From the NCBI GenBank assembly GCA_024402435.1, contig JAKSTU010000003.1:20306-84305 (forward strand): a stretch of DNA of 64,000 bases. The letters are read 5' to 3'. This DNA comes from Treponemataceae bacterium. Its GTDB lineage: Bacteria; Spirochaetota; Spirochaetia; Treponematales; Treponemataceae. The number at the start of each line of letters is the position of its first letter. Within the stretch, counting starts at the first letter, position 1. The notes beneath the pieces were generated by a model, which saw nothing but the letters and a program-made list of their open reading frames with translations, was not told the origin of the DNA and did no database searches. The translations under genes were made by a program, and so were the position numbers. Shown piece after piece: positions 33,516 through 42,775 of the stretch.

Positions 33516-36155
33516 TTATTTTGCCTGTGCGATTGCAGCCTGTGCAGCAGCAAGGCGGGCGATCGGCACGCGGAAAGGAGAACAGCTTACGTAATCAAGA
33601 CCGATTGCATTGCAGAATTCTACGGAAGAAGGATCTCCGCCGTGTTCACCGCAAATACCTACGTGAAGGTTGGGATTTACCGGCTTTCCGAGATCGATGG
33701 CCATTGTCATCAGTTTTCCTACACCGTTGCGGTCAAGTTTTGCAAAGGGATCGTTCTCGAAAATCTTGCTCTGATAGTAGGAAGTAAGGAACTTGCCTGC
33801 ATCATCGCGGGAGAATCCGTAAGTCATCTGAGTAAGGTCGTTGGTTCCGAAGCAGAAGAAATCAGTATCTTCTGCAATCTCATCGGCCAGAAGTGCGGCA
33901 CGGGGAATCTCGATCATTGTTCCGACCTGATATTTCAGCTTGCTCTTTGCAGCTTTGATTTCTGCGTCAGCTGTTTCAACAACAACTTTCTTGATGTAAA
34001 CCAGCTCTTTCTTTTCACAGATGAGAGGAATCATGATTTCGGGAACCAGGTTCCAGTCCGGATGTTCGCGGAGAACTTTGATTGCGGCACGGATAACGGC
34101 CTTTGTCTGCATTCTTGCAATTTCAGGATATGTAACTGCAAGACGGCTTCCGCGGTGACCCATCATGGGGTTGAATTCCTTGAGGCTTTCAATGATCGTG
34201 CGGATCTGCTCAACTGTTTTTCCCTGAACTTCTGCCAGATGGCGGATGTCTGCATCTTCTGTAGGAACGAATTCGTGGAGCGGCGGATCCAGGAAGCGGA
34301 TTGTTACAGGTGCGCCTTCCATTGATTCATAAAGCTGTTCAAAGTCATTCTGCTGGAAGGGCAGAATCTTGTTCAGTGCAATTTCGCGCTCTTCCGGTGT
34401 GCTGGAACAGATCATCTCGCGGAAAGCGGCAATGCGGTCTTCGTCAAAGAACATGTGCTCCGTGCGGCAAAGACCGATGCCTTCGGCACCCAGTTCGCGT
34501 GCTTTTTTTGCATCACGGGGAGTGTCTGCATTGGTGCGGACTTTCATGGTGCGGTATTTGTCTGCCCATGACATGATGCGGCCGAACTCACCGGCGATTG
34601 TTGCGTCTACAGTAGGAATGATTCCTTCGTAAATGTTTCCGGTTGTTCCGTCAATTGAAATGGGATCGCCTTCGTTGAAGGTTTTTCCGCCAAGTGTAAA
34701 GCGTTTGTTTTCTTCGTCAATTACGATGTCGCCGCATCCTGAAACACAGCATTCACCCATACCGCGGGCAACAACGGCAGCATGGCTTGTCATGCCTCCG
34801 CGCACTGTAAGAATACCCTGTGCGGCTTTCATACCGGTGATGTCTTCGGGGGAAGTTTCAAGACGTACGAGAACGACTTTTTCACCGCGTGCGTTCCAGT
34901 TTTCTGCATCTTCTGCCGTAAAGACGACCTTTCCGCATGCAGCTCCCGGAGAAGCACCGAGACCTTTTCCGAGCGGAACGGCTTTTACCAGCGCATGGGG
35001 TGCAAACTGGGGATGAAGCAGTGTGTCCAGGTTGCGCGGATCGATCATTGCAACTGCTTCTGCTTCTGTTTTCATGCCTTCGTCAACAAGATCACATGCG
35101 ATTTTGAGTGCAGCCTGTGCGGTGCGTTTTCCGTTGCGGCACTGGAGCATGTAAAGTTTTCCGTTTTCAACAGTGAACTCCATGTCCTGCATGTCATGGT
35201 AATGATTTTCAAGATTTTTGCAGACCTGAATGAATTCAGCATAAGCCTGGGGGAATTTTTCTTCCATTGCAGCAATCGGCATAGGAGTGCGGACACCGGC
35301 AACAACGTCTTCTCCCTGGGCATTGTTGAGGAATTCACCCATAAGCTTTTTCTCACCTGTTGCAGGATCACGTGTAAATGCAACACCTGTTCCGGAATTG
35401 TCGTTCAAGTTTCCGAAAACCATCGGCATTACAGTAACGGCTGTTCCCCATGAATAAGGAATGTCGTTGTCGCGGCGGTAAACGTTTGCGCGGGGATTGT
35501 CCCAGGAGCGGAAAACTGCCTTGACTGCTTCTTTGAGCTGAACAACAGGATCTGAGGGGAAGTCCGTTCCCAACTGATTCTTGTATTCGGCTTTGAACTG
35601 TTCTGCCAGTTCCTTGAGATCTGCGGCTGTAAGGTCAATGTCGAAAGATACGCCTTTCTTTGCCTTCATTTTGTCGATGAGCTGCTCGAAGTATTTTTTT
35701 CCGACTTCCATTACAACGTCTGAGAACATCTGAATGAAACGGCGGTAGGAGTCATAGACGAAGCGCTCGAATTTAGGATCAGGGTTACCGGCAATCATTG
35801 CGGCAACAACATCATCGTTAAGACCCAGGTTGAGAATTGTGTCCATCATACCGGGCATTGAGGCGCGGGCACCTGAACGGACTGAAACCAGAAGAGGATT
35901 CTTCAGGTCACCGAATTTTTTTCCGTTGATTTTTTCGATTTTTGCAACGTATTCCATGATCTGAGCCATGATTTCGTCGCTGATCTGACGTCCGTCTTCG
36001 TAATACTGTGTACAGGCTTCTGTTGTGATGGTAAAGCCCTGTGGGACGGGAAGTCCGATGTTGGTCATTTCAGCAAGATTTGCGCCTTTACCGCCAAGGA
36101 GTTCGCGCATGTTTGCGTTTCCTTCGGTAAACAGGTAGACCCATTTTTTTGCCAT
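33516..36155 (-). CDS. ppdK: Pyruvate, phosphate dikinase
   Basis: 879 residues, full length. It interconverts pyruvate, ATP and phosphate with PEP, AMP and pyrophosphate; in anaerobes it works in a PPi-linked glycolysis or in PEP synthesis. Domains in order: ATP-grasp start LGGKGANLAEMTNIGLPVPQGFTITTEAC, the swivelling phospho-His domain with GGMTSHAAVVARGMGECCVSG (catalytic His after TS), and the PEP-binding TIM barrel with GLCRTEHMFF, MGHRGSRLAV and the end CGEHGGDPSSVEFC with its catalytic Cys. The ATG has a good AAGGAG. It stands alone in its unit. Confidence 0.96.
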   Translation of the reverse strand: MAKKWVYLFTEGNANMRELLGGKGANLAEMTNIGLPVPQGFTITTEACTQYYEDGRQISDEIMAQIMEYVAKIEKINGKKFGDLKNPLLVSVRSGARASMPGMMDTILNLGLNDDVVAAMIAGNPDPKFERFVYDSYRRFIQMFSDVVMEVGKKYFEQLIDKMKAKKGVSFDIDLTAADLKELAEQFKAEYKNQLGTDFPSDPVVQLKEAVKAVFRSWDNPRANVYRRDNDIPYSWGTAVTVMPMVFGNLNDNSGTGVAFTRDPATGEKKLMGEFLNNAQGEDVVAGVRTPMPIAAMEEKFPQAYAEFIQVCKNLENHYHDMQDMEFTVENGKLYMLQCRNGKRTAQAALKIACDLVDEGMKTEAEAVAMIDPRNLDTLLHPQFAPHALVKAVPLGKGLGASPGAACGKVVFTAEDAENWNARGEKVVLVRLETSPEDITGMKAAQGILTVRGGMTSHAAVVARGMGECCVSGCGDIVIDEENKRFTLGGKTFNEGDPISIDGTTGNIYEGIIPTVDATIAGEFGRIMSWADKYRTMKVRTNADTPRDAKKARELGAEGIGLCRTEHMFFDEDRIAAFREMICSSTPEEREIALNKILPFQQNDFEQLYESMEGAPVTIRFLDPPLHEFVPTEDADIRHLAEVQGKTVEQIRTIIESLKEFNPMMGHRGSRLAVTYPEIARMQTKAVIRAAIKVLREHPDWNLVPEIMIPLICEKKELVYIKKVVVETADAEIKAAKSKLKYQVGTMIEIPRAALLADEIAEDTDFFCFGTNDLTQMTYGFSRDDAGKFLTSYYQSKIFENDPFAKLDRNGVGKLMTMAIDLGKPVNPNLHVGICGEHGGDPSSVEFCNAIGLDYVSCSPFRVPIARLAAAQAAIAQAK

Positions 36156-36270
36156 AAAAAGCTCCTTCTTTTCTTGTACTTTTCCGTACTGATTTTGTAT
36201 TGCTGTGTTCTATTTAAGTCTAACACACAAATTCGGATTTTCATATACAGTAAAAATTCGTATTGTGTTT

Positions 36271-38718
36271 TCATGGTTTTCCCAAAAGTGATTTCAAGGC
36301 TTTGAAAGGATGTCCGTTGGCTGCCTGAACCACGGCGTTGCCAAGTGAAAAGGGAAGTGCGCCGCCGCTTTGTCCCATTACTGCATCCAGTGTTCCGTCC
36401 GTAAGGCCTTCAATTGTCATAAGAACTTCCGGATCATCATGTGGTGTGTCGGGGAACATTTTGTATGCTTCTTTGCGGGCAACAGCAAGAACGATTTTTC
36501 CAAGGAGACAGGCTTCTGCAAGTTGGGCCAGGGAATTTTTTGTGGAAAAGGATCCGCGTGAAACTTTGTCAAAGCTGCTGAGCGGTCTGTTGTAAATCTT
36601 GGTGAAAGACCGGTGGCTCACTGAAAAATCTTCTGCTTTTGTGCAGGCTTTTCCCTTGTCTTCAGAAACAGTGAATGACACTGATGCAAAACCGGCTCCG
36701 GCATGAACTTTGTCATGGGCTGCTGCATGAGGAGCGGCTACGACAGTGTAGTTTCCTGAAATCATTGTGAAACGTCCCTGTTCTTCGTCAAAAATGGAAA
36801 AGGCCCGTTCTGAAAGAGGTACTGTAATCCGCTTTTTTTCGCCCGGAGCAAGTCGGATTTTTGTGAATCCGCGCAGTTCCCGTTTGGGCCGCCGGTAGGA
36901 AGCTGCAGGATTGTCCACATAAATCTGTACAACGTGGTCAGCTGTCACACTGCCTGTGTTTTCAACAGTGAGGGATACGTCTGCAAAAGCGGAGGAATTT
37001 TCGGGGGCTTCAATGCATGACATGTCTGAATAAGCAAAATCCGTGTAGGAAAGCCCGAAGCCGAAGGGAAAACGCACCGGAACGCCGAAAGTGGTGTAAT
37101 AACGGTAACCGGTGTAAAGGCTTTCCTGATACTCAACATCGTCACTTCCCGCGGCAAAAGTTTCTGCACAGGGAGTGTCTGCAATATCAAGAGGCCAGGT
37201 TTCGGAAAGCCTTCCGCATGGAACAGTCACTCCGCACAAAAGATCCGCTGTTGCCTGACCCGCTGCTTCTCCCGAAAGATACATGTGGAGCATTGCATCA
37301 AGTCTGTCAAAGAAAGGTATGCTGTAAGGCGAACCGCTGAAAGAAACGAAAACCAGCGGTTTGTCCAGTGCTGCAAGTTTTTCTGCAATAGCAAGCTGGT
37401 TCTGAGGCAGGTCAAAAGTTCTGCGGTCAAATCCTTCTCCTTCTGCCAGATCGGTAAGTCCGCCGAAAAACAGTACAATGTCCGCGTTTTTTGCTGCATC
37501 AAGTGCTTCCTGTTCAAGTTTGCCGTCAACAGTGCAGGAATCAGCATGATATCCCTGTCTGAAATCAATCTGAAATCCTCTGCCTTCTTCTTCACTGATT
37601 TTTTTGAGGCACTCTACGGCATTCGGTCTTGGAACCGTAGTGATGTGACTGCTTCCTCCGCCCTGAAAACGCATTTTTTCCGCAAGATGTCCCACAACAA
37701 GAATCCGTTTGTTGCCCGAAAGCGGAAGAATTCCGTTGTTTTTCAGGAGAACCCCTGAACTGCGGGCAACTTCGAGAGCTGTGCAGTAATTGACGCCGCT
37801 TTTAACTGCGGACACGGCTTTTTCAACGGTTTCTGAGCTTCGGTTGTGTGTTCCATAAGCGGAAACAAGGTTCAGAATTCTGCCGGCAGCACGATCCAGT
37901 GCTTTCTTCATGTCGGCAGAATCAGGGGATTTGTCAGAGAGAGCCTTTGTCAAAGACATTTTGTGTTCCGGAATGCTCTGAGGCATTTCAAGGTCAGTTC
38001 CTGCAAGAATGCTGGCCGGAAGATCGCTGCATGCGCCCCAGTCAGAAATTACGGCGCCTTTGAAGCCCCATTCATCACGGAGAATTTCTGTAAGCAAAGT
38101 TTTGTTTTCGCAGGCGTGAATTCCGTTCAGCCTGTTGTATGAAGCCATGATTGTTGCAGGTTGTGCCTGTTTTACGCATTGTTCAAAGGCTGCAAGATAA
38201 ATTTCTCTCAAAGCACGTTCGTCAATCTGACTGTTTGCAGTCATTCTGCGGGTTTCCTGACTGTTTCCTGCAAAGTGCTTCAGCGAAGTTCCAACTCCGA
38301 GAGCCTGCATTGCATTGATGAATGCTGTTCCCAATGTGCCTGCAAGAAGCGGGTCTTCTGAATAATATTCAAAGTTGCGGCCGCAGAGTGGCGAACGCTT
38401 TATGTTGATGCCAGGTCCAAGTACAACCGAAACATTCTGTGCAATTGCTTCCTGTGCAATGCCTGCTGCCATCTTTCCGATGAGTTCCGGATCCCATGTG
38501 CAGGCAGAAGCTGATGCGGTGGGAAAACAAGTGGCCGGAATACTGTCGTTGTTGCGGGTTGCATCCTCTGATTGTGCCCTGAGACCGTGTGGGCCGTCGG
38601 ACAGATGAATTGAAGGAATCTTGCCGCCGCAGTCGTTTGTGTGCCACATTCCTACGCCGGAGACCAGATTGATTTTGTCTTCTTGTGATAAATCTGATGA
38701 ATGAATTGTTTTTTCCAT
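36271..38718 (-). CDS. Glycoside hydrolase family 3 beta-glucosidase-like enzyme
   Basis: 815 residues, no signal peptide, so probably acting on imported oligosaccharides. The GH3 N-domain (about 20-300) has GPGINIKRSPLCGRNFEYYSEDP, the KHFAGNSQE substrate loop and the nucleophile Asp in AVISDWGACSD. The C-domain (about 330-550) includes the GGGSSHITT loop, and a fibronectin-III-like domain follows (VTVENTGSVTADHVVQIYV). A further 120 residues follow that I do not recognise. I start at the ATG lying directly behind a -10 box; 26 more open codons upstream pass through the divergent promoter region. Confidence 0.88.
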   Translation of the reverse strand: MEKTIHSSDLSQEDKINLVSGVGMWHTNDCGGKIPSIHLSDGPHGLRAQSEDATRNNDSIPATCFPTASASACTWDPELIGKMAAGIAQEAIAQNVSVVLGPGINIKRSPLCGRNFEYYSEDPLLAGTLGTAFINAMQALGVGTSLKHFAGNSQETRRMTANSQIDERALREIYLAAFEQCVKQAQPATIMASYNRLNGIHACENKTLLTEILRDEWGFKGAVISDWGACSDLPASILAGTDLEMPQSIPEHKMSLTKALSDKSPDSADMKKALDRAAGRILNLVSAYGTHNRSSETVEKAVSAVKSGVNYCTALEVARSSGVLLKNNGILPLSGNKRILVVGHLAEKMRFQGGGSSHITTVPRPNAVECLKKISEEEGRGFQIDFRQGYHADSCTVDGKLEQEALDAAKNADIVLFFGGLTDLAEGEGFDRRTFDLPQNQLAIAEKLAALDKPLVFVSFSGSPYSIPFFDRLDAMLHMYLSGEAAGQATADLLCGVTVPCGRLSETWPLDIADTPCAETFAAGSDDVEYQESLYTGYRYYTTFGVPVRFPFGFGLSYTDFAYSDMSCIEAPENSSAFADVSLTVENTGSVTADHVVQIYVDNPAASYRRPKRELRGFTKIRLAPGEKKRITVPLSERAFSIFDEEQGRFTMISGNYTVVAAPHAAAHDKVHAGAGFASVSFTVSEDKGKACTKAEDFSVSHRSFTKIYNRPLSSFDKVSRGSFSTKNSLAQLAEACLLGKIVLAVARKEAYKMFPDTPHDDPEVLMTIEGLTDGTLDAVMGQSGGALPFSLGNAVVQAANGHPFKALKSLLGKP

Positions 38719-38724
38719 GGCTCT

Positions 38725-38753
38725 ACTATAAATGGCAAATACGGATTTGGCAA
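38725..38753 (-). promoter_or_regulatory. GH3 promoter (leaderless), overlapping the divergent promoter
   Basis: On the - strand TTGCCA, 17 bp, TATAGT; the -10 ends 6 nt before the ATG. Its -35 overlaps the -35 of the opposite promoter in five of six bases. Confidence 0.65.
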
Positions 38754-38775
38754 TTTTATGTTTTTTTTCTATTAT
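38747..38775 (+). promoter_or_regulatory. Pseudouridine synthase promoter (near-leaderless)
   Basis: TTGGCA, 17 bp, TATTAT; the -10 ends 7 nt before the ATG. It shares -35 sequence with the divergent GH3 promoter, so the two cannot be occupied at once. Confidence 0.65.
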
Positions 38776-38782
38776 ATTGTTC

Positions 38783-39574
38783 ATGATAAAGACCAAAGCA
38801 CAGAACGGACGTGAAAAACTGGAAATTCTTTATGAAGATGAATGGCTTGCTGTTGTTTACAAACCAAGCGGAATGCTGAGTGTTCCCTATGAGGGAAGCC
38901 GGGAGAAAACGGCGCTTTCTGTGCTTGAAGAAATATACAGAAAACGTGGAATGCTTACAAAACACAGAAAGCCTTTTTGTGTTCACCGTCTGGACAGGGA
39001 TACAAGCGGTGTGATGATGTTTGCTTTGACAGATGAAGCACGCAGAAAAATCATGGACACATGGCATAAAACAGTGACAGAGCGTCTTTATCGTGCAGTG
39101 GCGGAAAATCCCCGTGACCGGAAGCGGGTTCTTCCTGACAGCGGCCTGATTGACGACAGTTTGGCTTTCAACGCATATAATGTGGGTTATGTGCCGAAAA
39201 ACGGGCGTTCTGATGGGAAAGACAAAGTGGTTGCGGCTCGCACTCATTACAAAGTGATTCTGCGGGGCAAAACCCACACACTTTTTGAGCTGAGCCTTGA
39301 CACCGGAAAAAAAAATCAGATTCGTGCCCATCTGGCAGGCAAAGGTTATCCTCTTGCAGGTGATGAGCATTTCAGAGCCAGAACAAATCCCTTCGGAAGA
39401 CTTGCTCTGCATGCCCGGACTCTTGAATTTGACCATCCGTTTACTGGCGAACATCTGTGTTTTGAAGTTGCGGAACCGGATTCCTGGAAAACACTGGTTG
39501 AAGGCTGCAAAGAGCGAAAAAAAGGATCCCCGAAGAATGAGTCTTCAGAGATCCCTGTTGAGACCGAAAAGTGA
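38783..39574 (+). CDS. RluA-family RNA pseudouridine synthase
   Basis: 263 residues. It isomerises uridines in rRNA or tRNA. The active-site motif HRLDRDTSGVMMFA holds the catalytic Asp; LEILYEDEWLAVVYKPSGMLSVP is the typical opening of the domain, and GKKNQIRAHLAGKGYPLAGDEHF the typical end. There is no S4 domain. The ATG sits behind a -10 box without Shine-Dalgarno; 17 upstream codons are open but belong to the promoter. The target base cannot be told. Confidence 0.88.
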   Translation: MIKTKAQNGREKLEILYEDEWLAVVYKPSGMLSVPYEGSREKTALSVLEEIYRKRGMLTKHRKPFCVHRLDRDTSGVMMFALTDEARRKIMDTWHKTVTERLYRAVAENPRDRKRVLPDSGLIDDSLAFNAYNVGYVPKNGRSDGKDKVVAARTHYKVILRGKTHTLFELSLDTGKKNQIRAHLAGKGYPLAGDEHFRARTNPFGRLALHARTLEFDHPFTGEHLCFEVAEPDSWKTLVEGCKERKKGSPKNESSEIPVETEK

Positions 39575-39598
39575 GGAGTAGAGCCTTTTCGGTAGATT
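39564..39598 (+). terminator. Terminator of the pseudouridine synthase gene
   Basis: CCGAAAAG pairs with CTTTTCGG, followed by TAGATTTTTG; the stem includes the stop-codon region. The remaining 150 bp to the next gene hold its promoter and nothing else notable. Confidence 0.6.
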
Positions 39599-39716
39599 TT
39601 TGAAAAACACAGCTTTATTCTGACCTGATTCTGGCAGGCGGCTTTGTTATGAAGCAATAATATGCGGCTTTCATTGAAAAAATCTGAAAATCAGAAAAAG
39701 TCGAATTTCTTCTTGC

Positions 39717-39745
39717 TTGATAATCGAAGCCAGTTTACGTAAAAT
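39717..39745 (+). promoter_or_regulatory. cimA promoter (leaderless)
   Basis: TTGATA, 17 bp, TAAAAT; the -10 ends 6 nt before the ATG. Confidence 0.65.
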
Positions 39746-39751
39746 GATTTT

Positions 39752-41344
39752 ATGAGTTCAAATTCCATCAAAAAAAATTGCGTTCAGATTCTTGATTCAT
39801 CCTTGCGGGACGGTGCACAGGGTGAAGGAATCAGTTTTTCTGTGCAGGACAAGATTGCTGTAGCACGTCTTCTTGATGAACTTGGTGTGGCGTACATAGA
39901 AGCGGGAAATCCTGCAAGCAATCCGAAAGATGCAGATTTTTTTGAAAAGGCAAAGAAACTCAAATTTGAAAGTTCCAGTCTCTGCGCTTTCGGTTCAACA
40001 AGAAAACGTGGAATTTCATGCGCAGATGACAAAAATCTTGAAGCACTTCTCCGTGCGGAAACTCCTGTAGTCACAATTTTCGGAAAATCCTGGATTTTTC
40101 ACGTAAAAGAGATTTTAGGCGCCAGTCTGGAAGAAAATCTGGACATGATAAGTGAATCGGTGCGCTTTCTGACGGAACGCGGCCGCAAAGTCCTTTTTGA
40201 TGCGGAACATTTTTTTGACGGTTGGAAAGACAACGGCGAATATGCCCTGAAAACACTGGAAGCGGCCGCTGCTGGCGGTGCAAATGCTCTTGTGCTTTGT
40301 GACACAAAGGGTGGTTCCATGCCTTTGGACGTGTACGAATCGGTCTACGCTGTCGTGCGCCGGATGTCACGGATTGCAGACATCGGCATACATACGCATA
40401 ACGATGCGGGGCTTGCCATTGCAAACTCCCTTATGGCGGTACAGGCCGGCGCAAATCATGTGCAGGGAACGCTTCTTGGCTTCGGCGAACGCACGGGCAA
40501 TGCGAACCTTTCTGCGGTAATTGCAAACCTGGAACTGAAACTGGGCTATTCCTGTCTGCCTGAAGGACGTGTCAGATCTCTTACGCCTTTGTGCCGGCAG
40601 ATGGGAGAAATTGCAAACATTGCCATTGATGAAGGCCTTCCTTATGTGGGCAACAAAGCTTTTGCACACAAGGCCGGCATGCATATGGATGCGGTGATAA
40701 AAAATCCCTGCGCTTATGAACATATTACGCCCGAAACCGTGGGCAACGAACGCATGCTTCTTATGAGCGAAGTAACGGGCCGGGCAGCAGTCATCGAAAA
40801 AATCCGCAAACTGGCACCGCAGCTTACGAAAGACAGCCCCGAAGTTCTGCAGATTGTGCAGAAAATCAAGGAAATGGAACAGCAGGGTTATCAGTTTGAA
40901 GGCGCAGAAGGAAGCTTCATTCTGATGGTAAAACGCCATTTGGGAACTTATGTGCCGTTTTTCAACCTGCATTACTACAAGGTGATCGGCGAACAGCCTG
41001 AACCCGGAAACACTGTAACCGCTTTTGCCCAGGTAAAAATCGACGTGAACGGAGCAACTTCCGTTACTGCCGGAGAAGGAGACGGTCCTGTTCACGCATT
41101 GGACGTTGCCTTGCGTTCTGCTCTTGAAGATTTTTATCCGGTTGTGGGAAGCATGCGCCTTACGGACTTTAAAGTCCGTGTAATTGACAGCAAGGACGCA
41201 ACGGCTGCAAGAGTAAGGGTTCTGGTTGAATCTACCGACGGCAGAAATTCATGGACAACAGTGGGCGTTTCTACCGACATGATCGATGCTTCCTGGCACG
41301 CACTTGTGGATTCCTTTGAATACAAACTGAGCATTTCTGCCTGA
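39752..41344 (+). CDS. cimA: (R)-citramalate synthase
   Basis: 530 residues. It condenses pyruvate and acetyl-CoA to citramalate, the threonine-independent entry to isoleucine. The HMGL-like barrel starts ILDSSLRDGAQGEGISFSVQDK (metal and catalytic residues); DIGIHTHNDAGLAIANSLMAVQAGANHVQGTLLGFGERTGNANL follows, and KAFAHKAGMHMDAVIKNP is characteristic of the CimA type rather than LeuA. The C-terminal LeuA-dimer allosteric domain (about 400-520) would bind the feedback inhibitor. The ATG has no Shine-Dalgarno. No other isoleucine gene is adjacent. Confidence 0.9.
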   Translation: MSSNSIKKNCVQILDSSLRDGAQGEGISFSVQDKIAVARLLDELGVAYIEAGNPASNPKDADFFEKAKKLKFESSSLCAFGSTRKRGISCADDKNLEALLRAETPVVTIFGKSWIFHVKEILGASLEENLDMISESVRFLTERGRKVLFDAEHFFDGWKDNGEYALKTLEAAAAGGANALVLCDTKGGSMPLDVYESVYAVVRRMSRIADIGIHTHNDAGLAIANSLMAVQAGANHVQGTLLGFGERTGNANLSAVIANLELKLGYSCLPEGRVRSLTPLCRQMGEIANIAIDEGLPYVGNKAFAHKAGMHMDAVIKNPCAYEHITPETVGNERMLLMSEVTGRAAVIEKIRKLAPQLTKDSPEVLQIVQKIKEMEQQGYQFEGAEGSFILMVKRHLGTYVPFFNLHYYKVIGEQPEPGNTVTAFAQVKIDVNGATSVTAGEGDGPVHALDVALRSALEDFYPVVGSMRLTDFKVRVIDSKDATAARVRVLVESTDGRNSWTTVGVSTDMIDASWHALVDSFEYKLSISA

Positions 41345-41374
41345 AACCGGCAAATTTCCTTCTGCCGTATAGTT

Positions 41375-41403
41375 TGGACAACAAGAACAACTTGTGCTAT
41401 AAT
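41375..41403 (+). promoter_or_regulatory. HD-GYP promoter (leaderless) with spacer palindrome
   Basis: TGGACA, 17 bp, TATAAT; the -10 ends 6 nt before the ATG. The spacer holds ACAAG-AACAA-CTTGT, a possible repressor site. Confidence 0.6.
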
Positions 41404-41409
41404 GACGGA

Positions 41410-42615
41410 ATGAATCAGTCCAGCACTTCAAGTATTAAGAACGCCCAAAGACGCTCTCTTGTCTATCTTTTTTTCGCCATAATCAGTGTTGTTTTTCTGT
41501 GTGTTCTGGCTTTTTCAAATTCTGCAGAAAAAACAACGACCCATGTTCCTATGGCTGTTCTTAACAGCAATTCTGATGTTTCTGTTTCTTTTGAACGTCA
41601 TCCTACAAAACAGTGGACCGATGCCGGAAGTACTCTGCTGGGAGCTCAGTATGACGGTGTTCTCAAAAACGTATCACAGAACGAAATTCTCGGTTGGAAA
41701 CTGGAGATTGAAGTTCCGCCCGAATCATATATTGACAGTTCCTGGAACGGTCAGTTCGAACTGAAAGACGGAATTCTCAAAATTACTTCTGCTGATTTCA
41801 ACAATGATATTCCCGGCGGTGATTCAGTTACATTCGGCTGTATCATGTATACTCCGGCTTCGTACAAATCTGCTTCTGCTACAGTAAAAATTGAGTATTA
41901 CAGCAGATTTGTGTTCCGCGGTTCCACTCTTTACTGGATTATTTTCTTTCTGCTGTTTGCTTCCTTTATTGCATGTTCTACGGTTTTCCTGATGATGTTC
42001 AGAATCAACAGGTTGCGTGCAATTCAGCAGCGGGACAAAGACTTCATTGACAGTACGATACGGCTTGTTGCAAACACTGTTGAAGTAAAAGACTCATACA
42101 CCCGCGGACATTCAATACGTGTAGGTTCATACGCACGCAAAATCGGTGAAGCACTGGGACTGCCGGAAAAAGAACTGGACAATCTTTATTATGCGGCTTT
42201 GCTTCATGACGTAGGAAAAATCGGTATTCCCGATGCAATTCTGCTGAAGCCCGGACGTTTGAACACCAGTGAAATTGAGGTCATGCATTCACACGCAAAC
42301 TTGGGCGGTGACATTCTTGCTGATTTTACCCAGGTGCCCGGAATTGTGAACATTGTGCGGCATCATCATGAACGCTATGACGGAGCCGGTTATCCTGACA
42401 ATCTTGAGGGAATAAAGATTCCGTATTTTTCAAGAATTATCTGTATTGCAGACAGTTTTGATGCAATGACTTCTGTCCGCTGTTATCATTCCAAAATGTC
42501 CATTGAGGATGTTGTTGAAGAAATCAAGAAATGTTCTGGTACTCAGTTCGATCCTGAACTTGCGGAACTTGTGATTAAGCTTGTAGAAAAAGGCGATTTC
42601 CTGGAAGAAGAATAA
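41410..42615 (+). CDS. Membrane HD-GYP phosphodiesterase with CBM2-like exported sensor domain
   Basis: 401 residues. Membrane helix 1 (about 17-36), an exported domain (about 45-168), membrane helix 2 (about 174-196), and then the cytoplasmic HD-GYP domain (about 210-400). The phosphodiesterase carries the full set: HSIRVGSYARKIG, LLHDVGKIGIPD, HHERYDGAGYPDNLEG and IADSFDAMTS, so it should cleave cyclic di-GMP. The outer part (GWKLEIEVPPESYIDSSWNGQFELKDG, then DIPGGDSVTFGC) reads like a family 2 carbohydrate-binding module, with Trp at about 69, 95 and 112. That assignment is by eye. The start has no Shine-Dalgarno and sits behind TATAAT. Confidence 0.87.
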   Translation: MNQSSTSSIKNAQRRSLVYLFFAIISVVFLCVLAFSNSAEKTTTHVPMAVLNSNSDVSVSFERHPTKQWTDAGSTLLGAQYDGVLKNVSQNEILGWKLEIEVPPESYIDSSWNGQFELKDGILKITSADFNNDIPGGDSVTFGCIMYTPASYKSASATVKIEYYSRFVFRGSTLYWIIFFLLFASFIACSTVFLMMFRINRLRAIQQRDKDFIDSTIRLVANTVEVKDSYTRGHSIRVGSYARKIGEALGLPEKELDNLYYAALLHDVGKIGIPDAILLKPGRLNTSEIEVMHSHANLGGDILADFTQVPGIVNIVRHHHERYDGAGYPDNLEGIKIPYFSRIICIADSFDAMTSVRCYHSKMSIEDVVEEIKKCSGTQFDPELAELVIKLVEKGDFLEEE

Positions 42616-42739
42616 TTCTGATTTAGAGAGCTGTGAATCCGTTTGAATATTGTATGTTCCTGGAGCTCTTTCCGCTGCTGTTTATAGTTGATTACATACT
42701 TTTAAAATACACTTTTTCAGTCTTATACTTAAAAACTTG

Positions 42740-42768
42740 TTGTTTTTGTAAACTTTTTCAGTTAAAAT
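42740..42768 (+). promoter_or_regulatory. DUF4143 ATPase promoter (near-leaderless)
   Basis: TTGTTT, 17 bp, TAAAAT; the -10 ends 7 nt before the ATG. The 160-bp gap also holds a weak AGAGCT/AGCTCT stem. Confidence 0.5.
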
Positions 42769-42775
42769 ACTAAAT

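Noticed and set aside
33414..34325. Long open frame (303 codons) on the + strand
   Set aside because: It lies antisense to alaS–ppdK intergenic and ppdK coding sequence, has Cys/Phe-rich unnatural composition, and ppdK is certain.
41347..41368. cimA terminator (CGGCA/TGCCG stem)
   Set aside because: Only five base pairs and no T tract; it may be chance.
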